Source of the DNA: Rhizobium sp. 16-488-2b
GTDB lineage: Bacteria > Pseudomonadota > Alphaproteobacteria > Rhizobiales > Rhizobiaceae
Direction: 5' to 3'
Assembly: GCF_017741815.1 (NCBI RefSeq)
Contig: NZ_JAGHMF010000041.1
Location: forward strand, 1-50,787
Length of the DNA: 50,787 nt
Every line of letters starts with the position of its first letter. Position 1 is the stretch's first letter. This document shows positions 1-8,651 of this stretch, in pieces. The translations under genes were made by a program, and so were the position numbers. A model generated the notes under the pieces. The model did not search any database. It was not told the DNA's origin and worked only from the letters and a program-made list of their open reading frames with translations.

Positions 1-137
1 GCGCCGAGACGCGGGGTAGAAACGCATTGGCACTCCGCCCGGAAGGACCGAAATGGGCGGATGAGCAGTCGATCAAGCGGGTTTTTCAACGAAATCGGCC
101 GGTTGCGGCCATATCGTAGAAGCGCCGATCGCTGCCG

Positions 138-536
138 TCAGGCAAGCGCGCTGAATGCATCGGCCTCGCTTTGACTAGCGAAGGTGAACGTGACCAGCTC
201 ACTCTCATCGTCTTGACGGATGCCGATTGCAGTCACGATCAATCGAGCGATCTCGTCCTGCGCCTCATGTCCTGACCGGGATGATTTCACAGCCTTCTCG
301 ATGGCCGTTGCGAAGACTTCGCTGATCAGGCCGAGTCGCATATTGTGTTTCATGATGATGTCCCGGTCCTCGATGATCGCCGCCTGTTCTTCCTTCGGGA
401 TTGCGGCATTGTCCATTGCGGTGATCGTGGCATTGGTCGCGAGCTTGATCGGACCTTCCTGAAGCCACCGCTCGACCATCTGGTGGAACTGATGCATTCG
501 CGCAGCGGGGATTGTTTTCTGGACAGTGATCGACAT
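138..536 (-). CDS. Hypothetical protein, about 132 aa
   Basis: I do not recognise this protein. It is soluble-looking and mixed alpha/beta, with no signal peptide or membrane segment. The ATG at 536 is preceded on the minus strand by AAAGGA with about 6 nt spacing. That favours it over the upstream in-frame ATG at 560, which would add eight residues. The central part (about residues 40-110) is rich in charged and Ala residues and probably helical. The C-terminus reads as two short beta strands around TFTF. The gene stands alone, with about 180 nt to the desaturase gene downstream on the same strand. Function cannot be stated. Confidence 0.6.
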   Translation of the reverse strand: MSITVQKTIPAARMHQFHQMVERWLQEGPIKLATNATITAMDNAAIPKEEQAAIIEDRDIIMKHNMRLGLISEVFATAIEKAVKSSRSGHEAQDEIARLIVTAIGIRQDDESELVTFTFASQSEADAFSALA

Positions 537-715
537 CTGCATTCCTTTGTCAGCTTCCATTCAAACCGATACACGCTCCAAGGACAGAGGATCAGCTGCC
601 GCAATCAAAAAATTTGCCCATGCAGGGTCTATGGGGCTTACCGATGCACGCCACTTTCGCGCCGCCTGAGAGAATTGCTTCAGGAGCGAGAACAATCGCT
701 TGGAGCACTCAACCG

Positions 716-1756
716 CTATTGATGCGCCAGCAGTTTCCGGGCCTCCCGGAAAGAGACAAGCCGGCCCCGCCGTTCATCCCACAGCGCAAGTCGGACGCAC
801 CCAAAGCTTTCCCACAACGTTATGCGGCCAATGGCCGCCAGTTCAGGATGAGCGCGCAGTACCTCCGGAAGTCGGTAGTATGGAATACGACTAGCGAGAT
901 GATGAATGTGGTGAACGCCAATATTCCCCGTCAGCCATCGAAGCACCAGCGGGAGGTCATAGTGCGAAGCGCCATGGAGAGCGGCTTTAGGAAATTGCCA
1001 GTCGTCGGCCTTTGACCAATGCGTTTCCTCAAACTGGTGTTGTACGTAAAACAGCCAAACACCGGCAGCGCCCGCCAACAAAACAACAGGAAGATGCACC
1101 AAGAGGAACGGCACGAGCCCCACGGACCATATTGTCAGTGCAGCGACGAGCGCGATCGCTAGATTGGTTGCCATCGTCGACACCCAAGGCAAGAGTTCGG
1201 CTCTCATCATACCGATCGGCAGCCGTTGTTTTAGAAGGAACACCCAGACTGGGCCGACGCCGAACATGACAACAGGGTGCCTGTAGAAGCGGTATCCAAG
1301 TCTCCTTGCCGGAGAGAGGGCGTGATATTCGTCGACCGTTAGGGTGGCGATGTCACCTACTCCCCGTTCGTCAAGATTGCCTGCAGAGGCATGGTGCTCG
1401 GCATGAGTTCGCCGCCAGTAGTCGTAGGGCGTGAGGGTGAGAACGCCAATTATGCGTCCCGTCCATGTGTCCAACCTTCGCCGCGCGAAGAACGAGCCGT
1501 GCCCGCAATCGTGCTGGATCATAAAGAGCCGCAGTAGGAAAGCTGCAGCAGGCAGAACAAGCAAGGCGCCCAGCCACGAACCTTGCATGATGAAGATGCA
1601 CGCTCCGGCCCAGAACGCAGCGAACGGTACAGCCGTTACCACGAGCTCAAATACGCTGCGACCAAATCGCGGCTGCCGGTATTGCGCCAGAATCTTGATC
1701 CAAGCGCCGGTCGTATCCCGGTTTGGTGATTTTGGTTCGTGGTTTTGAGAGTTCAT
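716..1756 (-). CDS. Fatty acid desaturase family protein (membrane di-iron)
   Basis: A predicted integral membrane desaturase or hydroxylase acting on acyl lipids. All three histidine boxes of the membrane di-iron family are visible: HDCGHGSF, then RRTHAEHHA about 30 residues later, and near the C-terminus GVHHIHHLASRIPYYRL. Hydrophobic stretches precede box 1 and lie between boxes 2 and 3, which fits four membrane passes with the boxes on the cytosolic face. At about 346 aa the length is normal for the delta-9/delta-12 (DesA-like) group. I chose the ATG at 1756; an in-frame GTG at 1801 would add 15 residues and neither start has a strong ribosome site. Substrate and regiospecificity cannot be read from the sequence. 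Confidence 0.9.
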   Translation of the reverse strand: MNSQNHEPKSPNRDTTGAWIKILAQYRQPRFGRSVFELVVTAVPFAAFWAGACIFIMQGSWLGALLVLPAAAFLLRLFMIQHDCGHGSFFARRRLDTWTGRIIGVLTLTPYDYWRRTHAEHHASAGNLDERGVGDIATLTVDEYHALSPARRLGYRFYRHPVVMFGVGPVWVFLLKQRLPIGMMRAELLPWVSTMATNLAIALVAALTIWSVGLVPFLLVHLPVVLLAGAAGVWLFYVQHQFEETHWSKADDWQFPKAALHGASHYDLPLVLRWLTGNIGVHHIHHLASRIPYYRLPEVLRAHPELAAIGRITLWESFGCVRLALWDERRGRLVSFREARKLLAHQ

Positions 1757-2289
1757 TTGATCCGAGCTGTTTCTGAGCGCAGTGCAGGACTTCTGCTCCA
1801 CACCACGATTTAATTGTTGGGCATCAGGCTAGGCCATCCGTACGTGCTGCCTCATCTACTACGGCGCGGGAAGCGAAACTATCCGTTTTTGTCTGTGGGC
1901 TTGCGCGTCGGCCCCTTTTCCGCGTCCGTGCCGCCGCTGCCAAAGCGGTGGCGGCTTTGAACTTCGACACCAACACCTGAATTATTCTGCCAACTTCGGA
2001 GCCAACACATCGACATTCTGGGGCGCATAGCCACCAATACTGCGCCACCTCTCAGAATGCTCGGTCGTAAGACCGTTACCTCGCGCTTGGCGCCAGCCTC
2101 GTTCTTGTTCATGGTTTGGAGTGTTGGTCGGAACATTGACCGATATCATTTCACTTACGATCTTCGGTCGGAGAAGTCCGCTCAGCCCATGCGGCGGCTT
2201 GGCACCTACCGGCCCGATAGCCAAGATATGACTTGCATTCTCTCCCGTGTTGCTCGGTAATGCTACGTTATCTCAACTAGGAGGAATCG
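1757..2289. other. Gene-poor stretch before the 42-aa ORF
   Basis: No convincing gene. Several 60-85-codon open frames exist on both strands but lack ribosome sites and look compositionally random. One minus-strand frame (1982-2149, 55 codons from an ATG) cannot be excluded. The end of the stretch supplies the strong ribosome site of the next gene. Confidence 0.4.
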
Positions 2290-2418
2290 ATGGCCAAGGG
2301 TCAAGCTAAAAGCAACAAAGAGGTCCGAAAGCCTAAGAAGGACAAAGCGGCTCCAGTCGCAGCGCCGGCTACGCTCGGGGCCAGGGCTGTAGAGTCCAGC
2401 AAGCAGAAGAAGCCCTAA
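2290..2418 (+). CDS. Small Lys/Ala-rich conserved protein, 42 aa
   Basis: A 42-codon gene starting MAKGQAKSNKEVRKPKKDK and ending SSKQKKP. It is preceded by a near-perfect ribosome site (TAGGAGG, 7 nt before ATG). The product is extremely basic, low in hydrophobic residues and probably disordered. From memory, very similar short MAKGQ...SNKEVRKPKK proteins occur as hypothetical proteins across Rhizobiales, so I consider it real. A nucleic-acid- or ribosome-associated role would suit the composition, but that is inference only. Confidence 0.75.
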   Translation: MAKGQAKSNKEVRKPKKDKAAPVAAPATLGARAVESSKQKKP

Positions 2419-2738
2419 AACACTTCGGCCTCGAGGGGGAGGCTTAGCTTCGTACGCACGTGGTCCAGATACGTTCGGATGCCGACGTCTGCGATCTGCC
2501 TCTCCAGTTCGCGCTGCCACCTCAGTGACGAGACGCAATCAAAACGGCGATCTCAGAAGGCTCTTCCGGCTATTGACGCCTGTAGGGTCCGGCAATCGAC
2601 CATGGGCTACGTCAGCCGTTGAAGATGCGTTTGTTTCAGACGGGACCATCATTCTGTTCAATAACGAAATCTTGATTTAGACCAAACGGCAACCCCGCTC
2701 GGCGATCGAAATTTCTGGCCATGCGGAGGATCTATTTT
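2419..2738. other. Gap between the 42-aa gene and the KaiC fragment
   Basis: No complete gene. On the minus strand about 40 codons just after 2530 read like the tail of a protein (IADVGIRTYLDHVRTKL) ending at a stop next to 2418, without a start codon. It may be the stump of a deleted gene. Nothing else is recognisable. Confidence 0.3.
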
Positions 2739-3056
2739 CTAGTCCAGCACGAGCCGCTTTTCATCGATAAGGCTCTGAACATCATAGCCAAGTGAGACCA
2801 CGTTCTGGACGAGATCTTCACTTGCCTCTTCAAAACTCATGAATACGCCGGGTTCATCAAAAAGCGTCGCGCCGTTGACGAGGAAGGTCATGGCAAAAAG
2901 CGTCTTGCCACATCCCGGGCCCCCACAAACCAGGGTCGGTCTACCATCTGGCAGACCGCCCAGCGTTATCTCGTCAAAGCCCGAAATCCCGGTTGCCGCT
3001 TTCGCTAGCGCAGAGGTCGTAGCAGCATCGTCCGTAGGGGCTGATCCGTTGGTCAT
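2739..3056 (-). pseudogene. KaiC-like RecA-fold ATPase, truncated to about 105 aa
   Basis: The N-terminal part of a KaiC/RadA-like ATPase. It has the family opening TGISGFDEITLGGLPDGR followed by a Walker A site GGPGCGKT at about residue 45, then FLVNGA and SFEEASEDL, typical of the first KaiC domain. It stops at RLVLD, before Walker B and the catalytic parts. Bacterial KaiC proteins are normally about 230-570 aa, so this is a stump. Downstream sequence in all frames shows no continuation, so a deletion is more likely than a simple nonsense mutation. It starts 3 nt after the stop of the ribbon-helix-helix gene and the two were probably one operon. If translated, it could bind but hardly hydrolyse ATP. 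Confidence 0.75.
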
Positions 3057-3059
3057 TAA

Positions 3060-3227
3060 TTATTTCTGTCCATTTTCGAGATGACGCGGACCGTTGGAAG
3101 CGAGCCGAAGGCGATCTTTGAGAGCGGTGGCAATGAAGTTGGTCAACGTCCGATTTTCGTCCTCAGCCTTCAGACGGACCTGTTCAAGAAGTTCAGGATC
3201 AAGGCGCACCGTGATTGCTTTTTTCAT
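3060..3227 (-). CDS. Ribbon-helix-helix (CopG/Arc-type) DNA-binding protein, 55 aa
   Basis: A small regulator. The segment KKAITVRLDPELLEQV is the beta strand plus first helix of an RHH fold, followed by ENRTLTNFIATALKDRL as the second helix. It would bind DNA as a dimer through the strand residues T-V-R. I chose the ATG at 3227 because AAAGGA lies upstream; a frame extension to 3281 adds 18 unlikely residues. It is immediately upstream of the truncated KaiC-like gene. It could be an antitoxin that lost its partner or the regulator of the kaiC-like gene; no toxin is adjacent. Confidence 0.75.
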   Translation of the reverse strand: MKKAITVRLDPELLEQVRLKAEDENRTLTNFIATALKDRLRLASNGPRHLENGQK

Positions 3228-3658
3228 TAGGCTCGATCCTTTCGTAACCGAGGCAATTAGGGCGAAAGATGCGAATTGCAATACATTTGCCTTAGGAATA
3301 GGCCATCAAAGCAAAGCCGATATTATCTCGTGTTGTCCTGTATTCTTGGCGGTGCATCGGGCGTGTCGCAGGAGGCGGCCGGATGATGGGCGATGTCGGT
3401 ACAATGGCTTAATTCTCGTGAATAGCGAGCGCGAGGAACACGATAACACACGCATACCAGGGCGGAGCGACCAGATAGCACGTAGCAGCAAATATCTTGC
3501 AATTTAAGTGATAGCGACGCGTGCGCAAATTGCTGTCCGCAGAACCGAGCAGAACACTGTTGATACCGGCCGGGGGAACCGATATCTCCAACGTGGCCGA
3601 GGATCAGGATAAGAATTCAACTCCGTTGGCAGGAAATGGTGGATGCAATCGAGGGCCG
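3228..3658. other. Gap upstream of the HNH gene
   Basis: It contains the ribosome site of the minus-strand RHH gene and the possible upstream extension (from 3521) of the HNH frame. That extension has no protein-like character before the methionine at 3659. No other gene is supported. Confidence 0.4.
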
Positions 3659-4006
3659 ATGGCGCGTAAAAACAGAGATGAAACTGCCTCATGGCATGTC
3701 GAGCTGGAGCCCACGCTTTGCCCGCTCTGTGAACGAGCGATTCCGGATGATCAGAAAGAGGACCATCACCTGATCCCGAAAAGCAAAGGCGGCAAGATCA
3801 CCGTTCCCTTGCACCGTGTCTGTCATCGTCAGATCCATGCGATCTTCACGGACTCGCAACTCGCAAAGACGTTCGGCTCCATCCCGGCGCTGCTCGAAGA
3901 TCCGGCGATCCAGAAATTCGTCGCCTGGATAAAGAGCAAACCTCCTGGGTTCTCAGACGCCGCGAAGGATTCGAGGGAGGTTTCGGCGCGCAACCGAAGG
4001 CCTTAA
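3659..4006 (+). CDS. HNH endonuclease family protein, 115 aa
   Basis: A small HNH nuclease. The zinc/fold-organising pair CPLC is followed by the ββα-metal motif DHHLIPKSKGG with the catalytic His pair, and then LHRVCHRQIH with the second Cys and the distal His. The frame is open from 3521, but the first 46 residues look unlike protein, so I place the start at MARKNRDE (3659). The C-terminal helix (PALLEDPAIQKFVAWIK) is typical of short stand-alone HNH proteins in rhizobia. No methylase or restriction partner is adjacent, so target and role (repair, phage defence or selfish nuclease) are open. Confidence 0.85.
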   Translation: MARKNRDETASWHVELEPTLCPLCERAIPDDQKEDHHLIPKSKGGKITVPLHRVCHRQIHAIFTDSQLAKTFGSIPALLEDPAIQKFVAWIKSKPPGFSDAAKDSREVSARNRRP

Positions 4007-4155
4007 GGATATCTTGAAGGCTGCCCAGCGGCCCACGCTGCAGGGCTTAGCGCCGGCTCCTGAGCAAGGTACTCCTCTGGGAGCCTGACGAGCCCGAGTA
4101 GCTGGAAGTCGTCGAGCATCGCGGGCTGGAATGCCAGGCCGCGGACACTGTAATT

Positions 4156-6264
4156 CTACTTGCCACACGCGAGTTCAGACACGCGCCTGGCGAATACATC
4201 GCTGGCGAAGGGTTTGGTCAGGACCTGCATGCCGCGCTCCAGGTGACCGTGATTGAGGACGGCGTTTTCTGCGTATCCCGTGACGAACAGGATCGGCAAC
4301 TCCGGCCGCTGCACTCGTACTGCATCGGCAAGCTGGCGTCCGTTCATACCGTTCGGCAGGCCAACATCGGTAACGAGGATGTCGATATCCGGGCGAAGGG
4401 TAAGGGTTTTAAGCGCGGAGGGGCCGTCCTCCGCCTCCATGACGGAGTACCCCAACTCTTCCAGGATCTCGACGGCGACCATCCGGACAAGAGGTTCGTC
4501 GTCGACAACCAGGACTGTCAACTGGTCCACCGCGGCAGGTGGGGGCGCGTCAACAAGCGGGATATGCTCCTCGACAGCGGCACTCACATGTCGAGGCAGG
4601 TAGATGCAAATCATGGTTCCCTTGCCAACTTCGGAATAGATCCGCGCCGCGCCGCCCGATTGCCCGGCAAAACCGTAGACCATGGAGAGACCGAGCCCTG
4701 TGCCTTGTCCCGTCGGTTTGGTGGTGAAGAAGGGATCGAACGCCCGCTCGATAACATCTGGCGACATGCCGGTACCGGTATCGCTAACGCACATGGAGAC
4801 ATATTGGCCGGGTTCGAGGCCACGCGCTTTTGCCGCGCGCTCGTCCAACCACCTGTTCCCAGTTTCGATCGTTAGTTTTCCGCCGTCCGGCATTGCGTCG
4901 CGGGCGTTGATGCAGAGATTGAGAAGCGCGTTTTCGAATTGGCCAGCATCAACGAATGCAGTCCACAGGCCACCGGCTGCCGCGGTTTCGACTTCGATCC
5001 CTGGGCCGACGCTACGGGTCACGAGGTCTTGCATGCCGGCCACGATCCGATTGATGTCAGATGGCTTGGGATCAAGCGTCTGACGGCGTGAGAAAGCGAG
5101 CAAGCGTTGTGTCAGTCCTGCTGCGCGCTTTACCGCGCCCAGCGCGCCGGTAAGGTATCGATCGATATCGCCGATACGCCCCTGTGTGAGCCGCGTTTTC
5201 ATCAAATCGAGGCTCCCGCCGATGCCGGCAAGGATGTTGTTGAAATCGTGCGCTAGGCCGCCTGTAAGCTGACCGACAGCCTCCATCTTCTGTGACTGTC
5301 GGAGAGCTTCTTCGGCTTTGAGTAGCGCGCCGGTCCGTTCCTCAACTCGCTCCTCCAGTGTTTCGGTCAGTGACCGCAGCTCGGCAATGGCGCGGTCACG
5401 CTCTGCTTCAACCGCACGCCGGCCCTCTATATCGAGCAGTACGCCCGGAAACTTCGAGGCGCTGCCATCCGCTGCAAGATCTACCCGGCCGTTCGCCTCC
5501 AACCAATAGTAGTTCCCGTCCGTCCGCTTGGTCCGGTACTGATGGGCGAACGATCCACCCCGTCGCAAGGCCTCATCTATTGCAATAGCCAAGCCCGCCT
5601 GGTCGTCGGGATGCACTGTCTCTATCACCTGGGAAAGACTTATGCCCGAACGCCCCTGCGACGGGTCGAAGCCAAACGCGGTCGCAAATGCTTCGTCAAC
5701 CGTGAAGCGGTCGCTTGGAACATCCCAAAACCACGTTCCGATGATGGCACCTGCGGCCAAAGCGAGTTGAACGCGCTGAATGTTGTCGCGCGCTAGCTCC
5801 TCGCTTTTGCGCAAGGCTGCTTCCGCCACCTTTCGCTCGGTGATGTCGCGAAAGAGAACCGAGACCTGGCGAAGACTGGAAGGCTCGATCCGTGTCGCAG
5901 ACACTTCGATGTAGCGACCGATCGCTTTGAACTCCTGTTCAAAACGCACTGTCTCACCAGTCTCCAGGACGCCGCCGTAAAGAGTAAGCCAGACATCAGC
6001 ATTATCGGGTTCAATCTCTCGAAGGCGCTTTCCGACGATATCCTTGATCCCAGTCTGCCGCTCGTATCCGGAATTAGATTCGACATGAACGTAGTCGCTT
6101 AGCGAACCCTCTGGGCCATCTATGAACTCGATGATGCAAAAACCATCATCGATTGCTTCGAACAGGGCACGCCGCCGGGCTTCGCTGCGGAACAGAGCGC
6201 TTGTTTCGTTTTGCTCTTCAGGCTCGGTTGTTGCAGGAGATTTCACCGTCGATCCTTCATGCAC
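4156..6264 (-). CDS. Hybrid sensor histidine kinase (PAS-PAS-HisKA-HATPase-REC)
   Basis: A soluble hybrid kinase of 702 aa with no membrane segment. Two PAS domains lie at about residues 30-150 and 165-285, the second with the PAS_3 features VHPDDQ and DGNYYWLE. A coiled coil (about 288-325) leads to HisKA with phospho-acceptor H339 in GGLAHDFNNIL. The ATPase has an N-box (CINARDAMPD, N453), DTGTGM, and GTGLGLSMV. A C-terminal receiver has acidic D588/D589, phospho-acceptor D633 (VTDVGLPNG) and K684. This architecture is common for rhizobial kinases that sense an internal or diffusible cue and relay to a separate output protein. The partner is not obvious; decayed receiver genes occur further along the window. 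Confidence 0.95.
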   Translation of the reverse strand: MHEGSTVKSPATTEPEEQNETSALFRSEARRRALFEAIDDGFCIIEFIDGPEGSLSDYVHVESNSGYERQTGIKDIVGKRLREIEPDNADVWLTLYGGVLETGETVRFEQEFKAIGRYIEVSATRIEPSSLRQVSVLFRDITERKVAEAALRKSEELARDNIQRVQLALAAGAIIGTWFWDVPSDRFTVDEAFATAFGFDPSQGRSGISLSQVIETVHPDDQAGLAIAIDEALRRGGSFAHQYRTKRTDGNYYWLEANGRVDLAADGSASKFPGVLLDIEGRRAVEAERDRAIAELRSLTETLEERVEERTGALLKAEEALRQSQKMEAVGQLTGGLAHDFNNILAGIGGSLDLMKTRLTQGRIGDIDRYLTGALGAVKRAAGLTQRLLAFSRRQTLDPKPSDINRIVAGMQDLVTRSVGPGIEVETAAAGGLWTAFVDAGQFENALLNLCINARDAMPDGGKLTIETGNRWLDERAAKARGLEPGQYVSMCVSDTGTGMSPDVIERAFDPFFTTKPTGQGTGLGLSMVYGFAGQSGGAARIYSEVGKGTMICIYLPRHVSAAVEEHIPLVDAPPPAAVDQLTVLVVDDEPLVRMVAVEILEELGYSVMEAEDGPSALKTLTLRPDIDILVTDVGLPNGMNGRQLADAVRVQRPELPILFVTGYAENAVLNHGHLERGMQVLTKPFASDVFARRVSELACGK

Positions 6265-6526
6265 GTCGTCTCAGGCGCCTAGATATACCCGCGTCGAGCA
6301 GAGGCAATGCTGCCCCGCACTTTATTCAACGGGCTTGCACAGGCGCCGTCACGATCGTGCGCAGACCAGGTCGGTTATCCACCTTGCCGACGCCGCAGAG
6401 GAGTATGTGATGTATTTCGCCTCGCAACCGCGAGCCCGAGCACAGCCTGCGAACACGAACAAGCGTTCTTCGTAGTTTGTGACTCGATCTTTTAAAGCAG
6501 ACCGGAAGAGGATTTTCTCATCCGGA
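6265..6526. other. Promoter-side gap of the hybrid kinase
   Basis: About 260 nt between the kinase start and the end of the first DUF982 gene. I see no gene and no clear operator or terminator. Confidence 0.3.
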
Positions 6527-6850
6527 TCAGTGGATCGCAATTGACTGAGCAGGCGCCCTGGGGTGCGGGATGTCTGCCAGGGGGTCGGCCTCGAGGATCA
6601 TCGAAAACTCCGCGCTCCGCGCGGCGAGGATGAACACCTCGCGCGCGGCGGCGCCGCCTGCCTTTTCCTCAAACGCTTTCAGACAAGCCGCCAGCGCTGC
6701 GCGCCAATCCTCTCCCTTCTCTCGTATCGGCCAGTTGTTCATAAGAAGGGTCGCCAAACCGGAAACGGTGTTCACAATTCGGTATCTGCCCGGGCCGTCG
6801 ATGGCCACACCCAAGGGTTTGATCGGTATAGGTGATAGATCATGATGCAT
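6527..6850 (-). CDS. DUF982 domain protein
   Basis: A member of the small DUF982 family, found mainly in Rhizobiales. Family hallmarks are a strand with GPGRYRIVNTVSGLATLL near the N-terminus, a Trp-Pro (NNWPIREK), a helix around ALAACLKAFEEK and the closing helix REVFILAARSAEF. Function is unknown. The methionine at 6850 is favoured, but a longer version starts at 6877; no strong ribosome site decides. A second DUF982 gene lies 50 nt upstream on the same strand, so the two are probably cotranscribed. Confidence 0.8.
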   Translation of the reverse strand: MHHDLSPIPIKPLGVAIDGPGRYRIVNTVSGLATLLMNNWPIREKGEDWRAALAACLKAFEEKAGGAAAREVFILAARSAEFSMILEADPLADIPHPRAPAQSIAIH

Positions 6851-6899
6851 GGTCGTCACTCGTGGTTTTCGCATCAATTTTGAAGGTGGTTGGGCACCG

Positions 6900-7163
6900 C
6901 TAGGCCAGGATGTGCGCTTCTATCGCCGCAGCGACGAAGGCTTCGCGTGCCTCCTCAAGCGAGCCATATTCCTCGATCGTCTCGGTACAATCGGCGATCG
7001 CCTGGCGGTAATGGTATCCGCGTTCGGCCGGCCAACGAGACAAGAGGTAAGTCAGGGCCTCTTGCGGACCGTCGATCGTCTCTGTCATTCCTCGTCCAAT
7101 CCTTACATAGACTGGAGCCTCCCACAGCGCCAAGCGCTGCATCTCATCCCTTTCCGGATTCAT
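6900..7163 (-). CDS. DUF982 domain protein, 87 aa
   Basis: Second DUF982 paralogue: GPQEALTYLLSRWPAERG is followed by a helix (YRQAIADCTETIEEYG) and EAREAFVAAAIEA. The start at 7163 has a strong ribosome site (TGGAGGAG, about 6 nt spacing). It shows the same fold outline as its neighbour but low identity, so the pair is old or acquired separately. DUF982 genes often occur in several copies on rhizobial plasmids. Role unknown. Confidence 0.85.
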   Translation of the reverse strand: MNPERDEMQRLALWEAPVYVRIGRGMTETIDGPQEALTYLLSRWPAERGYHYRQAIADCTETIEEYGSLEEAREAFVAAAIEAHILA

Positions 7164-7544
7164 TTTTCTCCTCCAGACAAATCCAGACGACCAGGAATTT
7201 TAGCGCCGTGTTCAAAACCGGCAATTAAAAAAGTTAAGCGCGACGCATCAAAAAAATGCGATCTCGCCGCGGCGTCCGCGCTCCAAGTGTTCATTGGTTG
7301 TGCAGGGGCTGCTCACGGACCCAGGCGTTGCGGGAGCAGAGGCTCGCTTCCGTCGCCGCTCAAGCATCTTCCAGAGCGCGTTAAAGCTGAAACCATTGGT
7401 TATCAAGCTGCGTCGAATATAATCGCGCACATCAAAGAAGCATGCGTTTACCGTCGCCCACCCCTTTGCACGGCAAGACTTGCAGCCCTCGTTCTCCTGC
7501 GAGGACTTTCTTTTACGCCGGCGTCACGATGAGATCCGTTGAGA
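7164..7544. other. Gap of about 380 nt without a supported gene
   Basis: A minus-strand open frame at 7248-7430 begins MRDYIRRSLITNGFSFNALWKML, which looks protein-like at its start but dissolves into low-quality sequence. It has no ribosome site and may be a fragment. Nothing else is recognisable. Confidence 0.3.
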
Positions 7545-7766
7545 TTATTCCGCCGCTTGCCGCAGCTGGAGACCGTCCAGCGGTTCAACGAGGGCGATGA
7601 GCTCGAAATCACCGATCATGTGATGTTGATCGGAGCCTAGAACGGCCAAAGTCCAATAGTCGGGATCCTCACCTAAAACCGTCGAGACTTGCACGATCGT
7701 CGTCCGACCATCGGTGTGCTTGTCGGATCGCGCCCAATAGAATGCGTCTGGAACCAAACTCTTCAT
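7545..7766 (-). CDS. Hypothetical protein, about 73 aa
   Basis: A short protein that I do not recognise, with a protein-like composition and alternating strands (TTIVQVSTV, YWTLAVLGS, FELIALVEPL). The start MKSLVPDAF at 7766 is preceded by GGGGAGTAGG; an in-frame ATG at 7784 is also possible. No membrane segment or metal motif. Probably a small all-beta or alpha/beta protein. Confidence 0.5.
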   Translation of the reverse strand: MKSLVPDAFYWARSDKHTDGRTTIVQVSTVLGEDPDYWTLAVLGSDQHHMIGDFELIALVEPLDGLQLRQAAE

Positions 7767-7934
7767 TACGCCTACTCCCCACACAATGAGGGCAAGATAT
7801 CAGGAAATCGAAATCTGACCATGGCTCGTGTTCGCTACCCACAATGAGGATAACGCGGCGTTGGTCGCGGGAGCATTCACTGCCACGCCCAAAATGTTGA
7901 AGCTGCAATCAGCGAGCGTCTTCCCATCCCTCGT

Positions 7935-8132
7935 TCAATGCTGGCTTGCTGAGGGTGTGTGCTCGATCGTGTGGATGGGGTGGTCAATCTGCTCAACGGA
8001 GATGACATCCGATACGCCAAAGGTTCGCAGGAGGCCATTGATTGTCGCAGAGAACCGGTTTTCAGAGAACCCTATTTGGGTCGCCAAGAAGTTGCGCTCT
8101 TCGCCGTGGTCATCGATAGATACAACGTACAT
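7935..8132 (-). CDS. Possible small protein, 65 aa
   Basis: Open frame with protein-like composition (MYVVSIDDHGEERNF, then FSENRFSATINGLLRTFG). There is no Shine-Dalgarno before the ATG, although a TATAAA-type AT-rich element lies just upstream. Not recognised; it could be a real leaderless gene or chance. Confidence 0.35.
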   Translation of the reverse strand: MYVVSIDDHGEERNFLATQIGFSENRFSATINGLLRTFGVSDVISVEQIDHPIHTIEHTPSASQH

Positions 8133-8651
8133 TATATTTATAGTCGTCTTGATATGTGTTTGTTTTTATTTTGGTATCTCTGTCTGAATAGAGTATCACG
8201 GATCCTAACATTGGGTATATCCGCAAGTTTTCATGGATGATTTTGGTGTCAATTCTGCGCCAGTTTCTGCCTGATTTTTCGGCTGACACAGAACTGTGGT
8301 TTGAAGTGGCGGGCTGATTGAGGCAAACGTCGGCGATCAATTCCGACAACGGATGAAACTGGCGTAAAAGCATTTCAGCATGACCGACGACGACGCAGAA
8401 TCCATCGCCAAGGCTCTCGAAGCGACTCTACGAAACAGGCGGTCAGGGCAACGCAGTTGTTTCGCGACCATGTGGCGTGGTTGGCGAAGGATGAAGAACT
8501 GCCACCAAGGGGGCCTCACACTCGTGCCGAAGGGCTGAAGAAATCCCCGTAAAAAACTGCGTGTCCTCGGTTCATATCGCATCACGGCGGAAACGACGAG
8601 TCCCGGCTCGGGTGTAGACAATAAACATTCGAGCCGAGCACTCATTCAATT
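8133..8651. other. AT-richer, apparently degenerate stretch
   Basis: The beginning (about 8130-8230) is locally AT-rich. On the plus strand from 8380 a frame starts MTDDDAESIAKALEATLRN, and the adjacent frame then reads QLFRDHVAWLAKDEELPPRG. This suggests one small gene broken by a frameshift near 8440, without a recognisable family. No intact gene is supported before the recombinase stop. Confidence 0.35.

Noticed and set aside
1982..2149. 55-codon minus-strand frame in the gap before the 42-aa gene
   Set aside because: No ribosome site and no protein-like motif; kept only as a remark.
8337..8645. Open frame downstream of the recombinase gene
   Set aside because: Opposite strand shows a better but broken frame at 8380-8550; neither is convincing as an intact gene.
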